From Petrolisthes cinctipes (lineage: Eukaryota; Arthropoda; Malacostraca; Decapoda; Porcellanidae), in contig JAWQEG010000622.1 in NCBI GenBank assembly GCA_033782935.1, forward strand, positions 784,001-848,000: a DNA stretch of 64,000 bases. Direction: 5' to 3'. A program made the position numbers and the translations under genes. The notes under the pieces are model-generated. The model did not search any database. It was not told where the DNA came from and saw nothing but the letters and a program-made list of their open reading frames with translations. Shown piece after piece: positions 12,487 to 25,018 of this stretch (position 1 is its first letter; the number at the start of each line of letters is the position of its first letter).

Positions 12487-12575
12487 AAAGTTACGCTATT
12501 GTGCGGTGAATTGTTGATTTTTGGGGTTTGCAAATTATCTTTAGAACTCGTAACAACACCTTTAATTTACACCAA

Positions 12576-12581
<6 letters not shown>

Positions 12582-12618
<37 letters not shown>

Positions 12619-12760
12619 GGGAGGAAGTAGAAGGGAGGGGCTGGAGAAAGATCGGGTCGGGTCACAATAATCCCTTTGTACTGTTCGATCACCTGCGTTC
12701 GGCTAGGACTTTGGCGTACGTCCTTCGCCACTTATGTGGGACAGACTATATATGACTACT
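12582..12760 (-). repeat. (GA)n-tailed dispersed repeat, copy 3 (inverted)
   Basis: Read on the minus strand the unit starts at GTCTGTCCCACATAAGTGGC (about 12748) and ends in (GA)n at 12582-12615. It is inserted in the transposase relic region. The arm 2 copy is at 48900-49074. Confidence 0.65.
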
Positions 12761-13727
12761 ATACCATTGAATACTCAGCTTTAATGAATTTTTAAATTTA
12801 CACTCAGGATCATATAGCTATGGATTATAAAAAACATGTGAAATTAGGATCACACAGGTCAGTCGGCCCAGTTAATCGGAGTTCCTAATATAGACCCATT
12901 AATTTGAGGCCATACAGTATAAGCCTATATAATTATATTTAGCATATAAATTGTTTTTACTCTCCAACGTTTTTGTTCTTTCTTTTCTTTTTTATTTCGA
13001 TCATCAATCTAAAATTTCTTTGCCTGAATCCGTTTGAACGTGTACTATCTCGGCTACTTACTCACATCAGTTTTTGTGGTCTCTTGTGTTTATCTCTTTA
13101 GTTCATTTATATTTCTCGGTACGATCACCTCTCCCAGTACCGTATGTCTTTCAACTGAGTGTTGGTTCAACGTCTTTTAGACTTTCACAGTCTTTTAAAT
13201 TGTAGGAGGTTACTAAGGTAGTGAATAATTATAGTTATCCATTTTTTAAAGTTTACTAATGAATTTGTATCTATCCGATGTTTCCTAGGTTATACATAGT
13301 CTGTACTAACCATATTTTCAAATCCTTTACACATGTAGAATAAATAGCCTATATCTGTTTTATCTAGTTTACATGTTGTCACGTTTTCTAGTCTATGTAT
13401 CACCAGTCTATATCCTAAGAATGTCCATACAAAAGCCTGTTGAAGGTAGGACGGTCGTAAGTTTGGGGAAATACAGAGGATAGTCAGTATATAATTTAGC
13501 AATCACGTCTAGTGGTTGCATTTTGTTGAAATTTGTTCTTATCATGGCGTAGAATACAATGCTATGCTTACATTTTACACTGACTAGGCTACACTGAAGC
13601 AAATGATTACTGTCTGTGTATGGTTCAAGAATGGGAAGGAACTAAATCAGCTTGTAATTGCAAATGAGAGGAAATGCAATGTAGGACATTGATAAACACC
13701 AAACCTTTATTGTGGCTTTTTTCGCAG
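12761..13727. other. Intron-like AT-rich stretch of the peptide gene
   Basis: No gene or clear repeat is seen. The frames at 13290-13602 are conserved in arm 2 because the whole DNA is duplicated. It ends in TGGCTTTTTTCGCAG, a good 3' splice site. Confidence 0.5.
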
Positions 13728-13937
13728 ACTGAGCCCCAAGAGGAGGAGGAGGAGGTGGTGGAGGAAGAAGGAGAAATTTCTGGCAAAATATCTGGGTTAG
13801 CCCAGGATACTGCAGTAGTACTGCCTCCTGACTTCCTGTTAACCTTCCAAACCATAAGAAGAGTGAAGTCTGATGAAGTCTCTGACATAACCAGACAGCT
13901 GCAGCGACTGAAGGAGTACCAAAATCTCGAGGAGTGA
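13728..13937 (+). CDS. Secreted peptide precursor, last exon
   Basis: The frame opens after a polypyrimidine acceptor (TTTTTTCGCAG) in phase 0, matching exon 1, and ends at TGA 13935-13937, giving a joined precursor of 138 residues. It begins with an acidic run (about ten Glu in the first 17 residues), followed by a hydrophobic segment and TIRRVKSDEVSD, where Arg-Arg is a possible processing site, then a predicted helix to the C-terminus. There are no cysteines. AATAAA at 14292-14297 could end the transcript. In arm 2 only the first 16 bases of this exon survive. Confidence 0.5.
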   Translation, partial: TEPQEEEEEVVEEEGEISGKISGLAQDTAVVLPPDFLLTFQTIRRVKSDEVSDITRQLQRLKEYQNLEE

Positions 13938-13949
13938 CTTGCAGAAATA

Positions 13950-14120
13950 TGTGTGTGTGTGTGTGTCTGTATAGCTATATCCTTACCTTGTGTGTGTGTG
14001 TGTGTGTGTGTGTTAGAGATACAACTACGTAGCTATATCTTTACCTTGTGTGTGTGTGTGTATGTGCAAGGTAGAGATACAACTACGTAGCTATATCTTT
14101 ACCGTGTGTGTGTGTGACGC
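13950..14120. repeat. Tandem repeat of about 60 bp with (TG)n, three copies
   Basis: AGATACAACTACGTAGCTAT plus a TTACCTTGTGTG block recurs at about 13970, 14015 and 14078 with variable (TG)n between. It lies in the putative 3' UTR of the peptide gene. Confidence 0.7.
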
Positions 14121-14533
14121 ATCATTGACACGACTATTAATATCTATGTATTTGCACTGGTCAATACTGTCGGTACGGTCCTTGGACATATTGATTTATG
14201 TCGTGATATTTTTTCTTCATTAACTATATCAGGCAAGAAACTATGCTATGAATTACTTAGAGATTATTTATTGTATCATAATATATTGTGTAATAAAAAT
14301 ATTATGATGATATAATGTTTGCTTATCATCACTATTTGAAAATAGTTTTCTCATTCAATGTATACGACCATGATTATTATTATATGTGAAGTTACAGTCC
14401 TCAAAATAATCAAGATGCTTTCTCTATATAAGCTGTGACTATGATACTTATATAATGATAAATTAAATGATTGAAGCGTAATAACTGTGACAATTTTGCT
14501 ATAAAGTGATGGTGAAATCCTGCATTTGTTTTA

Positions 14534-14574
<41 letters not shown>

Positions 14575-14909
14575 TTTGAGACTAGTAACCATTCATGACT
14601 GGCCCGTTTAATGATCATTCAGAACACACACACACATTTAGCCTATCATATTCTCACATATACATAATCTAGTCAATCAATCCAATCTTTGCTTTGTTCT
14701 ATACTATATAGAAAAAAAAAAGATCCAGATTAAAAAGTTGTGTGCAGTATAGAAATTATAAATACAGTTATATTACTTGCATTGGTATTTTTTGGTATTC
14801 TGGATAAATATGACAAAGAAGACAGATATTGAGAAATAATGAAACTTTATCGAACCACTTTAATTCGTCTCCTTATTAACTCCCTCTATCATTCCTCACG
14901 TCACTGTAA

Positions 14910-14969
<60 letters not shown>

Positions 14970-15440
14970 GCATGTGGCTAAAGTTTTGTCTATTCTAACA
15001 GGTAACTGGTGCTGACCACAGGTTTTTTTTTTTCTTTATATACCTTTAGTACAAGCCCCAACACTCTGGGGATCGTTGCCACTAAAGGCCATGAAGTTAT
15101 CAGATACATGGTGGGAAATTAATATGAGTAAATATATGTAAACTATTGTAGTAATATTACTAGAGAGAACAAAGACAACAATGATAATGATATGAAAACC
15201 ATATATGTATATTGTACAGTGGCTGGAAAAGTCCCGCCGCCCCATGACAGCCACGAACACGACCCCATGAACACCGTGGGCCCCGATACACACACACACA
15301 TACACATACACATATATATATATAATAAAACTTCAAGCGATAGTAATACTGTCGTTAGAATTGACAATGTAATAAATAATAAAGACTATAAGGTATTGGT
15401 CAGTCTAAAATGCAGGTGAAATGTGAACATTACAAATCGA
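14121..15440. other. AT-rich non-coding region with microsatellites
   Basis: It contains (TAT)n at 14533-14571, (CT)n at 14912-14967 and short (CA)n/(TA)n near 15290-15325. No gene is recognised; the Cys/Val-rich frames at 15036-15367 come from the CA tract. Confidence 0.5.
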
Positions 15441-16140
15441 CATTACTAGGTGCTAAGAAACTCGGGAAATATATTTAGAATGTTTTCTAAGACATCAGGC
15501 TGGTTAATTAAATAGTCACATATATCACGATACATTAGGCGAGAGGGTGTGCAAATACATGACGTAATGTCTGAGTGCCAGAGTTGGGAGTTTGACTGAG
15601 TTTGTACACCGACTGGTCTGTACTCTGTGGTCTGCCGGCTGCCGCTGTAGCAGTAGCAAGTGGAACCCCACTGGAACCCATTAACTGCACATGCGTGGGG
15701 GTTTGAAGATGCCAGGCTCAAGAGTCACAATGGGAAGAGAGCAGGGTTGCCAATTTAGCAAAAACTTACACTTCTTTGAAGATAACGACAGAATAATTGG
15801 AAAAGCTTTGTTTGAGCTAGACAGCCAAGAAGAGACAGAAAAGATGAAAGAAATATTGTATAATATGTGGATAATGAGAGAAAACAAAGAGGAAAATTAG
15901 AATCAGGAGAAATCTGCAACCAACACAGAAGAAAAGAAGACGACATGGGGGCCGTTGAAAAGGCTATCCCGCCAAAAGCATTAGTAGACATAGACATAGT
16001 AGTATTAGTACTGCTGAGTACACTGAGACACGGATGGCTCTTGGCCTCCTGCTGCTCTGCATTTTTGTTGCTCGTTCGCTAACTGTGAGTGAAGTAACTA
16101 CTACTACTACTTCATCATCATGGCCTTGAGTGGAATGAAG
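15441..16140 (+). other. Possible signal-peptide exon (16039-16089) in unassigned sequence
   Basis: An ATG at about 16039 encodes MALGLLLLCIFVARSLT, an almost ideal signal peptide, and is followed directly by GTGAGTGAAG, a consensus-like donor. This could be a first coding exon, but no in-frame partner exon was found downstream. The 69-residue frame at 15691-15900 upstream is not recognised. Confidence 0.25.
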
Positions 16141-16477
16141 CAGGCAAGTTATTTTAAAATATATTATACATTAGGTATCTGTTTGGGGAGCAACATATCA
16201 GCAGTTTTTTATGAAATTGACAAACATCAAAGGTTAAACCCAATCAGTATTTGTACTGTTATTTTATTCTCTTCTTATTTTTATTTATTTATTTACTTAA
16301 TTAAATGTCTACTTATCACATGGAAAGCCAAATTTTATACTATTTTGTAGGAGCTGCCCTCTCTGACATCTCTCTAGATTGTGGTGTTGAGACTAGACAG
16401 TCAAGTAAGGTATAGAGAAATGACTCTCCCATCTTGTTTTTTTGTCTCACCCTCGTGGGTGGTATATACAGTAAGTG

Positions 16478-16696
16478 GATGGGGGGGGGGGTTAGGGGTT
16501 GCGGGAATAGGGGGACAGGCTTGGAGGGGGTGCGGGAATAGGGGGACAAGCTTGGGGGGGGGTAGAAAGCCTATCCCCTATTCTCGCAACCCCCTAACCC
16601 CCCCGCCCAAGCTTGTCCCCCTACTCCCGCAACCCCCCAAAACCCCCCCAAGCCTGTCTCCCTACTCCCGCACCCCCCAAGCCTGTCCCCTACTCC

Positions 16697-16697
<1 letters not shown>
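16478..16697. repeat. G-run minisatellite with inverted half (second locus)
   Basis: The GCGGGAATAGGGGGACA unit runs forward to 16560, then GGGGTAGAAAGCC leads into reverse-complement units rich in C runs to 16697. The arrangement repeats that of 2385-2640, so whole composite units appear to have been copied. Confidence 0.7.

Positions 16698-16793
<96 letters not shown>
16698..16793. repeat. (AT)n microsatellite
   Basis: About 48 TA units directly abutting the C-rich end of the inverted minisatellite. Confidence 0.97.
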
Positions 16794-16795
<2 letters not shown>

Positions 16796-17720
16796 CAAAG
16801 CTTGTGACCGTGTTGTATTTTTGAACAAATTTTCGAGACCAGAGAGAGAGAGAGTCGGGTGGGGGAAAGAGAGAAGGGGATGGGTGGAGTCTGTGGACTG
16901 ACGTGGTATATATGTCACATTATGATCGTTCGTATCCCAGTGTTAAATATCATAAAAATTACTCATTTCTCGGGGACAAGTGCCTTAATTATTCACTTTT
17001 GGTAATCCATTATAGTGCCAAAAATTAGCGAAAGGTGTGAAATAACCCGTGGCAAAACATCATACTGATCCAACCTTTAGTTACAGAGTTATTCCCGAAA
17101 AACAGTGCGACACGGGCCCTGAAAGCGTTAGTAGTGATAACTTAACTTTGGAATATCTAGGTAGGCACAGTATTGTAATGCTCTATAACCAACAATTTCT
17201 CTCTTCCCCATTTTTGTTAGGGGGTAAGGTGGGGTATATTTTTGAAATAAAGTATTTGTGGTGGATCTAATACATTAAAACCATTCAATGTCCTAATGCA
17301 GGTTACAGTAGTAGGTAATATAATAGTGGTAGAAATTCAGTAGTTTTTCTAATGTGGATATTTGGTCCATTTATGCAATAATGATTTTCCCCATGGATTT
17401 TGATTAGGTCTGAATACTGTAACATTCATTTCATTTTCAGCTGGTACCGAGGCTCGCCGAGAAAGACTACTAAGCAGACATAGACGGCTACTGGTACCAG
17501 CTTCAAGAGGGTCTGCTTGATGAAAGAAATGGTGAGAATTTTGTTTTCTTCATAAAAATGACCGTGTATAGTACATATACAGTATTAGATGGTATCAGAC
17601 CTACCCTGTACTTCATAGTTTCACAATAAGGTAATTATGGTTTATTAAGAGTAGGGCTGGATAATGCATATATGAAAATAATGGAAGAGCCAAACATTTA
17701 TGTATTCTTTTCTTTGGTAT
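16794..17720. other. Unassigned non-coding sequence
   Basis: There is no coherent gene. CATTTTCAG near 17440 followed by a short frame ending GAAATG then GTGAGA resembles the exon-like segment at 3164-3267 (shared AGAGGGTCTGCT), but stops occur within ten codons. Confidence 0.35.
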
Positions 17721-17721
17721 A

Positions 17722-18130
17722 TACAGTAAAAGTCCCTTAATCCGGAAGGCAGGGGGGTTTGAGACTTCAGAATTAGCGAAAATTCCGGGTTATCGAAAAA
17801 TACCCCCAAAATACGTATAAAATACTTTTATTACTTTTAAATGCAGATTTCCCTGTCACACGTAATTTATGAGGTGGGGAGGGGGTGGTGGGAGGATCAC
17901 AGCTGTTACCAGGCAGTGTTGCCAGGTCTGTTTGATGAAATTTCCCTAACTTCACCTTTAAAATTTCCCTTTTTGCCTCAATAATTCCCTGTTCATTCTT
18001 GAACAATTACTGTCTTTTTAGTACTTCATCTGATAGAAATTTCCCTGGTTACTCTTGAACCATCTTTATATAATTTCCCTGTGTGAACTTCAAAATTCCC
18101 CAAAACAGAGAAAAATCCCTGCACCTGGCA
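17722..18130. mobile_element. Pogo-like MITE fragment (TIR plus body)
   Basis: It starts TACAGTAAAAGTCCCTTAAT (17722), the same TIR as the 3112 end. The body shares GAGGGGGTGGTGGGA and GTTGCCAGGT blocks and a series of ATTTCCCT motifs with 2.63-2.83 kb. No transposase frame is present. Confidence 0.5.
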
Positions 18131-19643
18131 TGCTGGCCCTGAGCTGGGATGGCATTCATAAAACATTCGTATGTTTTCATTTTTTAGTACACTAAAGTGT
18201 TTCAAACTCATTTCAAAGCAATAGTTAATTATCATGTTCTTGATGAATTGTTGTCCATTGTGAGTTAATATCAGTGCCGGTTTTAGTCCTTGTCATAATA
18301 AATAAATATATATGAGCAAAGGTTTAGCTTGGAAATGACCTTGAGTTTATATTTACAGTTACCTTGCAGTAGATCTATGTTCAATATATACGTTCAGCAG
18401 TGTTGATCGAATTTCGGTTGAGTTTTAAAACAAATAATTGTTTTGTATTGTATATTGGAGTGTAGAATAATACATATCCACTTCCATCATAACTTATTTG
18501 TCAATTTTTCCTACCCTTTTGATACTAAAATCAGATTACAACAACAAAGAATGTTAGAAATTAGGTACACAGTTGTCATCACAATAATAAATCAAAAGTA
18601 GTGACTAGGTTGCAATCCTCCATGTAGCTGGTTGCATTGGCACTATGTATTTTATATCAAGTGGCCTTACCACTGAAGTTACAGGACAAAGAAATACAAA
18701 AGCAATGCCAGATATATATTTATTGGATGCAGTACACGTCTTTAATTCATGCAATACCACACTTATTCAGTACTCTTCCAATTCCATGAAAATTTATGTT
18801 TCTATGATATGCGGCTTAACTCTTCAATAGCTAAAAATTTCATACAGTAATTATGTACTGTCTAAAATATACTTTTGTATCCATAATTAAATTATCAAGA
18901 ATTTACTTGAGGTAGACTTATATTTCTTCTACCCGGAACAAAGAAATCATCAATTAATATCACACAGGTTTTGTTTGACAATAAAAGATTTAATAACAAG
19001 GAACAGCAAATGTTCGTTGTGTGCTGATAGCCACATTTCTATAACCTCAAGCTCTGAAAACATTCCTTATAATTATTATTTTAATTTAAAAAGATCTGTC
19101 TATTAGTTAAAAGAGAAAGACGCTCACGAGAAGTCAAATTTATAAGTGTTATGCAAACTTAAAACATTAAAGAAACACTAGTGCTGTGAAAAACTATATG
19201 AATATTAACTGTGAACTGTTCTGCATCTGTGATTTTCAGTCTCTTTTCTGCGTGATGTTTTTTTCCTGGACTGTACATAATGACTTACGAAATCATTATT
19301 TGGTATAATGGTTTGAGAAAGTGTGATCAGCCATGCTTCAGTAACTTGATGTTCTAGGATATCCAGGTGACCGCGATGATGAATGGATGATCTGATTCTT
19401 CCTTTACCACGAAATATCCTTCAAAATCGATGGTTGCTCTGTGGTACGGTGTGCAGGAATCAGTGTCATCCATTTAGGAAGAATTGCATTACTAGGACAC
19501 TAAAAAAAAACACACGTAGAAGGATTATAGGACAGATTAAAAATTGTCAATTTACGACAATAATACAATACCGATTTTTAATGTTTTTTGTTGAAAAAAT
19601 ATATATATATCATTTGATACAAACTTCATAATTAATCTTGTCT
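18131..19643. other. AT-rich non-coding stretch
   Basis: A block near 18200 (AGTGTTTCAAACTCATTTC) recurs at 24655, marking a dispersed repeat. Otherwise I see neither genes nor repeats here. Confidence 0.4.
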
Positions 19644-22600
19644 TTACTTAGCACATAGGCCTATTACAATTGGCAGGATTATATTGTTTCTTAGTCCCCT
19701 TTTCACTTCCATACTCACACTTCTACCCTTCATAATCCTCCTCAGTGATCCTAGTCTACCCCTCATTGCTGTCTCCCTAATTTCTCCTTCCATACTTCCA
19801 CGTTTACACAGAACTGTTCCCAAGTACTTAAACTTCTTCACTTCCTCCATCATCTCACCCCCTAGAGGTATCTCGCATATAGTTCTAGTTGGTACTCCCA
19901 CTCTGTAAGGTGTGACAACGTCAATCATTTCAGCTTCTGCCCTCTCAAATACCATCACTTTACTTTTACCAACATTCACCTTCAGTTTCCTTCTTTTACA
20001 CACGGACTGAAACTCATCCACCACTCTCTGTAACTCCCTTTCAATCTCAGCTATCAACACAGGTCATCCGCAAATAAGCTTGCAACCAAGGACCAATTTA
20101 CTCCATTCAATGTCAGCTTCACCCCCAGACCATTCACTTTGGCCTTCATCTCTCTCATACAACCATCCATACATATATATATTGAAAAGTCATGGTGACA
20201 TAACACACCCCTGTTTCAGCCCTACAATAATATTACAATTCTCACTTACATCAACCTCTACCCGCACACATGCTGCTTTTGCCTCTGCATAAAAGGCCTC
20301 AATGTCTTTCAGCAAAGACCCCCCAACACCATAAATCCTCAACACCCCTGTCATAGCTCTCCTATCAACCCTATTGTATGCCTTCTTCAAGTCCATGAAG
20401 GCAGCATACAACTTCCTACCCTTCCAAATATATTTCTCCATTGTTGATGTTAATGCTAATATCTGGTCCACACATCCTCTACCCTTTCTGAACCCTCCCT
20501 GCATCTCACTAACTATATTCCTTGTTACTTCAATCAGTCTTTCAGTAAGGATATTCCCATATATCTTCCCCGGTAACATTTTCGCCAAGTCTAGCCGGCT
20601 ACGTGCCCCACCACTTACTGCTGGGCCAAAATCATGGCGGTTGGAAGGAGAATAATGCTTTAGTTATAACGATAAAACCAAACATGCGATAATCTTTGAA
20701 ATAGTTTAATTCTCTTTCCCAGCTAAATGAACCTACTCTACCTGACCTAACCTAACCTAACTTAAACTAGACCTAACCTAACCTAACCAAATCAAGCTCT
20801 GGCACATACCCGTATAAAGTTCAGGAATATGCTCCCCGGTACACTAAGTAGGCTTAGTACCCTGTAGCTACCACATTCATACTTACTTCCCATTCCCTAT
20901 TACAAAGGCATACTTATGACTCTCCTCCAATCTTCTGGCACCTCTCCCTGCCTCCAAGCCAATACGCATATGAGCAACATCCACTCCACCACTATCTCCT
21001 TTACATTTCAGAAGTTATCCCATCCTCCCCCGGTGCCTTTCCCATCTTCAACTTTCCTATTGCTTTTCTAACCTCTTACCTTCCTAATTCTCCCTGTACA
21101 TCCTGTCGTCTACCACCTACCTCCATCCCCATGCATGTCACCACCGCCTCCCCTTCCATCCCCGCATTCATCAGACCAAAATGCTTCTTCACACTTCTTT
21201 CACTTCATCACTTCCACTCACAGTGACTCCATCTTCTCTCTTCATTCTCACGCTACCAGACTATCCTTCTCCTCTTTCTCTTTTCAACTTCCTTCCAAAA
21301 TAATATCTTGTTTTCTTTACATTTTTCACTCAGTTTCCTACAAAACTCCTCATCCACTCTCGTTTTACTCTCACCTACCATCCTCTTCACTTTCCTCTTA
21401 CATACGTTATATTCTCTCTTCCACCTCTCTTTCACCTCCTCTGACACATTTCTCTACAGTGTTCTCCTATATGCCTTCCTTTTCTTCTCTACGGCATCTT
21501 TCACTTCTTCTGGCCACCAAGCACTCCCTTTCTTGCCCCTCTTCTGTGTCTTGTATCCCACTACCTCTGCTGCTGTCCTTAATACTATTGTCTTAAACAT
21601 TTCATACACATCATTCACTCCCACTCCCTCCCCTATAATCTGCCTTGTATCCACCAGCATCTCACCCACCCTCCTATTATATTTCTCTCTATATACAGTG
21701 TCAGTCAATCTTCCACTTGCCACCTGCTTCTTTTCCCCCTTCATCCCTCCTTCTGTACTCCCACTTAACCATGACCTTAATCCTTACCAAGACCGCAAAA
21801 TGGTGAGAGTATTGAACCACTTTAGCATCCATCACATCCTTCCGTAATCTGGCATCCACAGCTACATAATCTATTTAACCCTTTTGTTCTCCTCCATGTA
21901 TACCGGTATATCATTTTGTGCTTAAAGAAGGCTAAAAACAGCCCCCTCTCAGCACTGATGTCCACCAGATACTCACCATTCTCATTCACTCCTTCCACAC
22001 CCCATTTAACATAAATTCTTCCTACTCTTTCATTTCCTACTTTCCCATTCATATCGCCCATCATTATAATCCTCCTCCCACTCTCAAACTTCCTCAAACA
22101 TCCATTCAACTCCCCCCAGAAATTTGTCATACTCTTTTTCCTTGCCTTGCTCTTCTCATTCACTGGTACATATGCACACACCCATGCATACTTCACTATA
22201 ATCCAATCTTTCCTGTCATCCATATTACTCTCGTCCCACACCATCCATGTCCATCTACTCCCTTCCACACCCTTGGTGATACCAGCCTTGCACACCCCCC
22301 CTTCATCTTCCTTTACATTTCTCATCAATTCTTGCCCATATTACGCCTCCCTCCATTTCCTCCCACATCACACTCTCTCCTCCAGCCTCACACTCCTCCA
22401 CTTCTCACCCTTTCACATGGGTGTCAGTCTCACCCATCACATCCACTCCTCCATTCTTTAAAGCATTCACCTCTCTCTCACCTCTTTGTACCATCCACCA
22501 TCCCATTCACATTCACAGTTACCACTCTCATACACCCACACTTTCCCCTTTCCCTTACAGGGAAACCGGGAGAAATCACCCCCCCCCCACAGCCATATCT
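19644..22600 (-). mobile_element. EN-RT non-LTR retrotransposon, disrupted
   Basis: Read on the minus strand, frames give an APE-type endonuclease then a reverse transcriptase. 22.56-21.82 kb: a start like VTVNVNGM, then MGDMNGKVGNE and NENGEYLVD blocks. 21.75-21.25 kb: the linker with the WWPEEV block. 20.59-20.19 kb: GGFRKGRGCVDQI, FMDLKKAYNRVD and GLKQGCVMSP. 20.06-19.64 kb: LKVNVGKSKVMVF and VKKFKYLGTVLC. The frame is broken at several points and a 290-bp insertion (20590-20880) splits the RT; the catalytic Asp-Asp box falls between surviving frames near 20.08-20.18 kb. It is a common arthropod family; the clade (RTE-like or relative) is not resolved by eye. Confidence 0.85.
20590..20880. 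repeat. Insertion with telomere-like (CCTAA)n tract
   Basis: The segment interrupts the RT frame and contains CCTAACCTAACCTAACTTAA and a second CCTAACCTAACCTAACC run (20738-20791), matching the arthropod TTAGG telomere repeat on the other strand. It starts with GTCTAGCCGGCTACGTGCCC. Confidence 0.6.
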
Positions 22601-23226
22601 GTCTACTACCCTACTGGGGGGCCGCTGATGGCTGGCAATGCCAATGTAGCGCTATTTCCCGGAGAGACACGGGCCATTAGCATTGTCAAAAGGGTTCACA
22701 ATTGGTGTTAAAAGAGGTTAAAAAAAAATTAAAAATATATGTACAAACTTGTAAAACGTATATGTAGCGGAAGATAAATCTTACCCCCCACACCACTTCC
22801 CCCATTAGCTTCACCTCCTGATTGATAAAATATGTTTTAAAAAGGAGTGTTTCCCAAGGTGGCCACGTGGAGGTGGGGTAAGGCTTAACGATCCTTCTTG
22901 AGGATCGGTATAGGTCACCGAGGTGATGCTCTTTACAATACCAATAGTTAGCTATCGCGAAGTAGCGTTCACCTCAACCTCATTGGTTACGATACTGCAA
23001 CTGTGTAAAGCTAACACCCATATCGTAATATATAACATATAGACTTTGTGTATTGCCAGTCTATAATTGTACTACTAATTAAATTAGGCTGTATAAATAG
23101 ACACATTAAATCGCTTTGCACTGATATCCGTGGTTGAAGATCCATTACAATACTGATACAGTTTGTAATGAGTACCCAACCACCAAGTTCTGAACTGGGT
23201 AGCCTCTATTCATATGACGGGATCTG
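22601..23226. other. Non-coding flank of the EN-RT element
   Basis: The probable 5' UTR of the minus-strand element reaches to about 22700. Beyond it there is a small hairpin (CGATCCTTCTTGAGGATCG, about 22889-22907) and AT-rich sequence without genes. Confidence 0.4.
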
Positions 23227-23443
23227 TACAGCCACAATCATATAACCACCGACACTTTCCTTCCATCGTGCCAATAATTCAGTATCATATCAAAATATAA
23301 TCATACAACAACAACTTATGTCAACTCAACCCCCTCAATTATTATTATGAGCTGCTGCAATATCATACACGTGTTGTTCTTTATTACCAAGATATTTACT
23401 ACGATGGAAGGAAAGTGTCGGTGGATGTTTGATTGTGGCTGTA
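23227..23443. mobile_element. 217-bp TA-flanked MITE, copy 1
   Basis: The TIR CAGCCACAATCAAATAACCA (with small changes) extends about 45 bases inward at both ends and is flanked by TA, as in Tc1/mariner-type MITEs. Its length is the same as copies 2 and 3. Its right end overlaps the 3' side of the candidate cysteine-rich exon at 23487-23617. Confidence 0.85.
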
Positions 23444-23486
23444 CATTTACTGCATACATAATACGAAACAATTTTGTTGACAGTAC

Positions 23487-23617
23487 TTATAATGCAGCAC
23501 TCGTCCGGAGATGTGCATCCACAGAAAGATCGTGTGACAAAAGCACCACTGCATGTCGTACCAGACGTGATGCAACTGTAAGTTAAGTCACACACTACGG
23601 GAGTCTCAACACAACAC
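23487..23617 (-). CDS. Candidate cysteine-rich exon B
   Basis: On the minus strand a frame dense in Cys (nine in about 43 codons, ending DECCI) lies between possible acceptors (TATTTTCAG before 23617, CCCGTAG before 23594, CTTACAG before 23575) and a donor ATAA then GTACTG at 23486. Exon A at 27162-27327 ends with the same KCCI-then-ATAA-GT arrangement. Only the 23594 acceptor continues the phase of exon A. The function is unknown; it could be a disulfide-rich secreted domain. Confidence 0.3.
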
Positions 23618-24199
23618 CTGAAAATAAAGAATGATTGGATAAATTATTTCCCCTTTTGATATTGGTGACACATATTTGAGTATAATCATTCAAGGACCTT
23701 GAAATTTTATGCTTTAACATATAATTCAGGTTATGACTCAAGTCTGAATATCATAGGTCATGAATAGCCTATACAGGTGCACTTTTTACCTGTCACATGG
23801 TGGTTTTGTGTTAAATAAGCCTTCCCGTTCTATAACAGCAGTGAATTTCTTACAGGTGAGGAATTAACCTCATATAACTATATATATTAAGCTATAAATC
23901 TGACACCTCATTCCTTCTGAGATCTAGTCCTCAAGAGGGTGACCATAACAGAGGAGATTCAATTAATATATGATATATATATAATTCGCTGTTATGCTTC
24001 TTTTTTTTCTATACCTCAACCTCGGGGCTGTAGGCTATCAGTAGCCCGTGACTCTTGCGAGGCCCGAGATTATTGGGTGTCGCACCAGATGAGACAGTGG
24101 AGCTTCGTGGTGATGTTGGTACCGTAGCTTCTCTTCTGCCCCACTAGATGACGACACTTTATATATACACGTCACTATCAGGGGAGAGCAGCTACACCG

Positions 24200-24390
24200 T
24201 CACTCACAGCATCTTGGAATATGGTCTTCTATGTTGTGAGTTGATGACGATGTATGGGGTATTTTCTTGACGTGTCGGCGTAGCCAGGATAATTGACGAA
24301 CAGCTGGACCCAGACGTCTTCTCGTGGATTCGAACCCGGGTCCTTGACATTCGCAGTCCGTCTCTTTTTCCACTCTGCCACCGCCTCCAC
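24200..24390 (-). mobile_element. tRNA-derived SINE-like element
   Basis: Read on the minus strand, TGGCAGAGTGG (24380-24370) matches an RNA polymerase III A box and GGTTCGAATCC (24336-24326) matches a B box, about 34 bases apart. The head resembles a Ser/Leu-type tRNA, but the acceptor stem does not pair, so it is not a working tRNA. The tail runs to about 24200. Confidence 0.65.
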
Positions 24391-25018
24391 CATATAGGCC
24401 TAATAAGAGTCTTTTTAATGAAATCTGGGACAAAGCTTTAATTTCTAAGCTACTTTCGTTTGATTTCTATCCTACCATCTCCACTTGTATGTATATTGGA
24501 TGTCATTGCTTGCTGTTTTCTAGCTGGTGTTGTAGATGGTCACTGTTATGTTTATTAACAGTGATGTTCCTCACAGTTCTGCCAGAGTCAGTATTCACAA
24601 AAAATTATAGAGTTTGGACTTGTTCGTATGTTTCCAATACTGACCTCACCATAGTGTTTCAAACTCATTTCGAAGCAGTGAATGATTTTGCTTGTCTATT
24701 TATATTATGTTATTATGATTTCAAAGCAGTGATCTCTCCTAGTCCTTGCCATGAATAAAGGTTTACGAACAAAATTTTAAGTTAAGAGCGAACTTTGCTT
24801 TTGTGTATATCATCCAGGTGTATATGATTTGATTCCAATCTCTGATTAGGGCAGAGGAAACCTCATGGTTTTCAATATTTCCACAATGCACTTCCTTCCT
24901 CTAACACCTTGCTCAAATCTTCCTCTCTGTTTTTTTATTAATACTTCCTTTTTTTCAGCATTGATTGAGATCAGTGCATAAATTCACATGATGTAAAAGA
25001 TTAACCATTAATTTATAT
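24391..25018. other. Non-coding, includes a dispersed repeat shared with 18.14-18.30 kb
   Basis: AGTGTTTCAAACTCATTTCG near 24655 matches 18200. The open frame at 24489-24758 is not recognised. Confidence 0.35.

Noticed and set aside
20738..20791. Chromosome end
   Set aside because: Only a few CCTAA units, inside a transposon, with normal sequence on both sides.
24310..24390. Functional tRNA gene
   Set aside because: A and B boxes are good but the acceptor stem ends do not pair and no clean 3' terminator follows; a SINE fits better.
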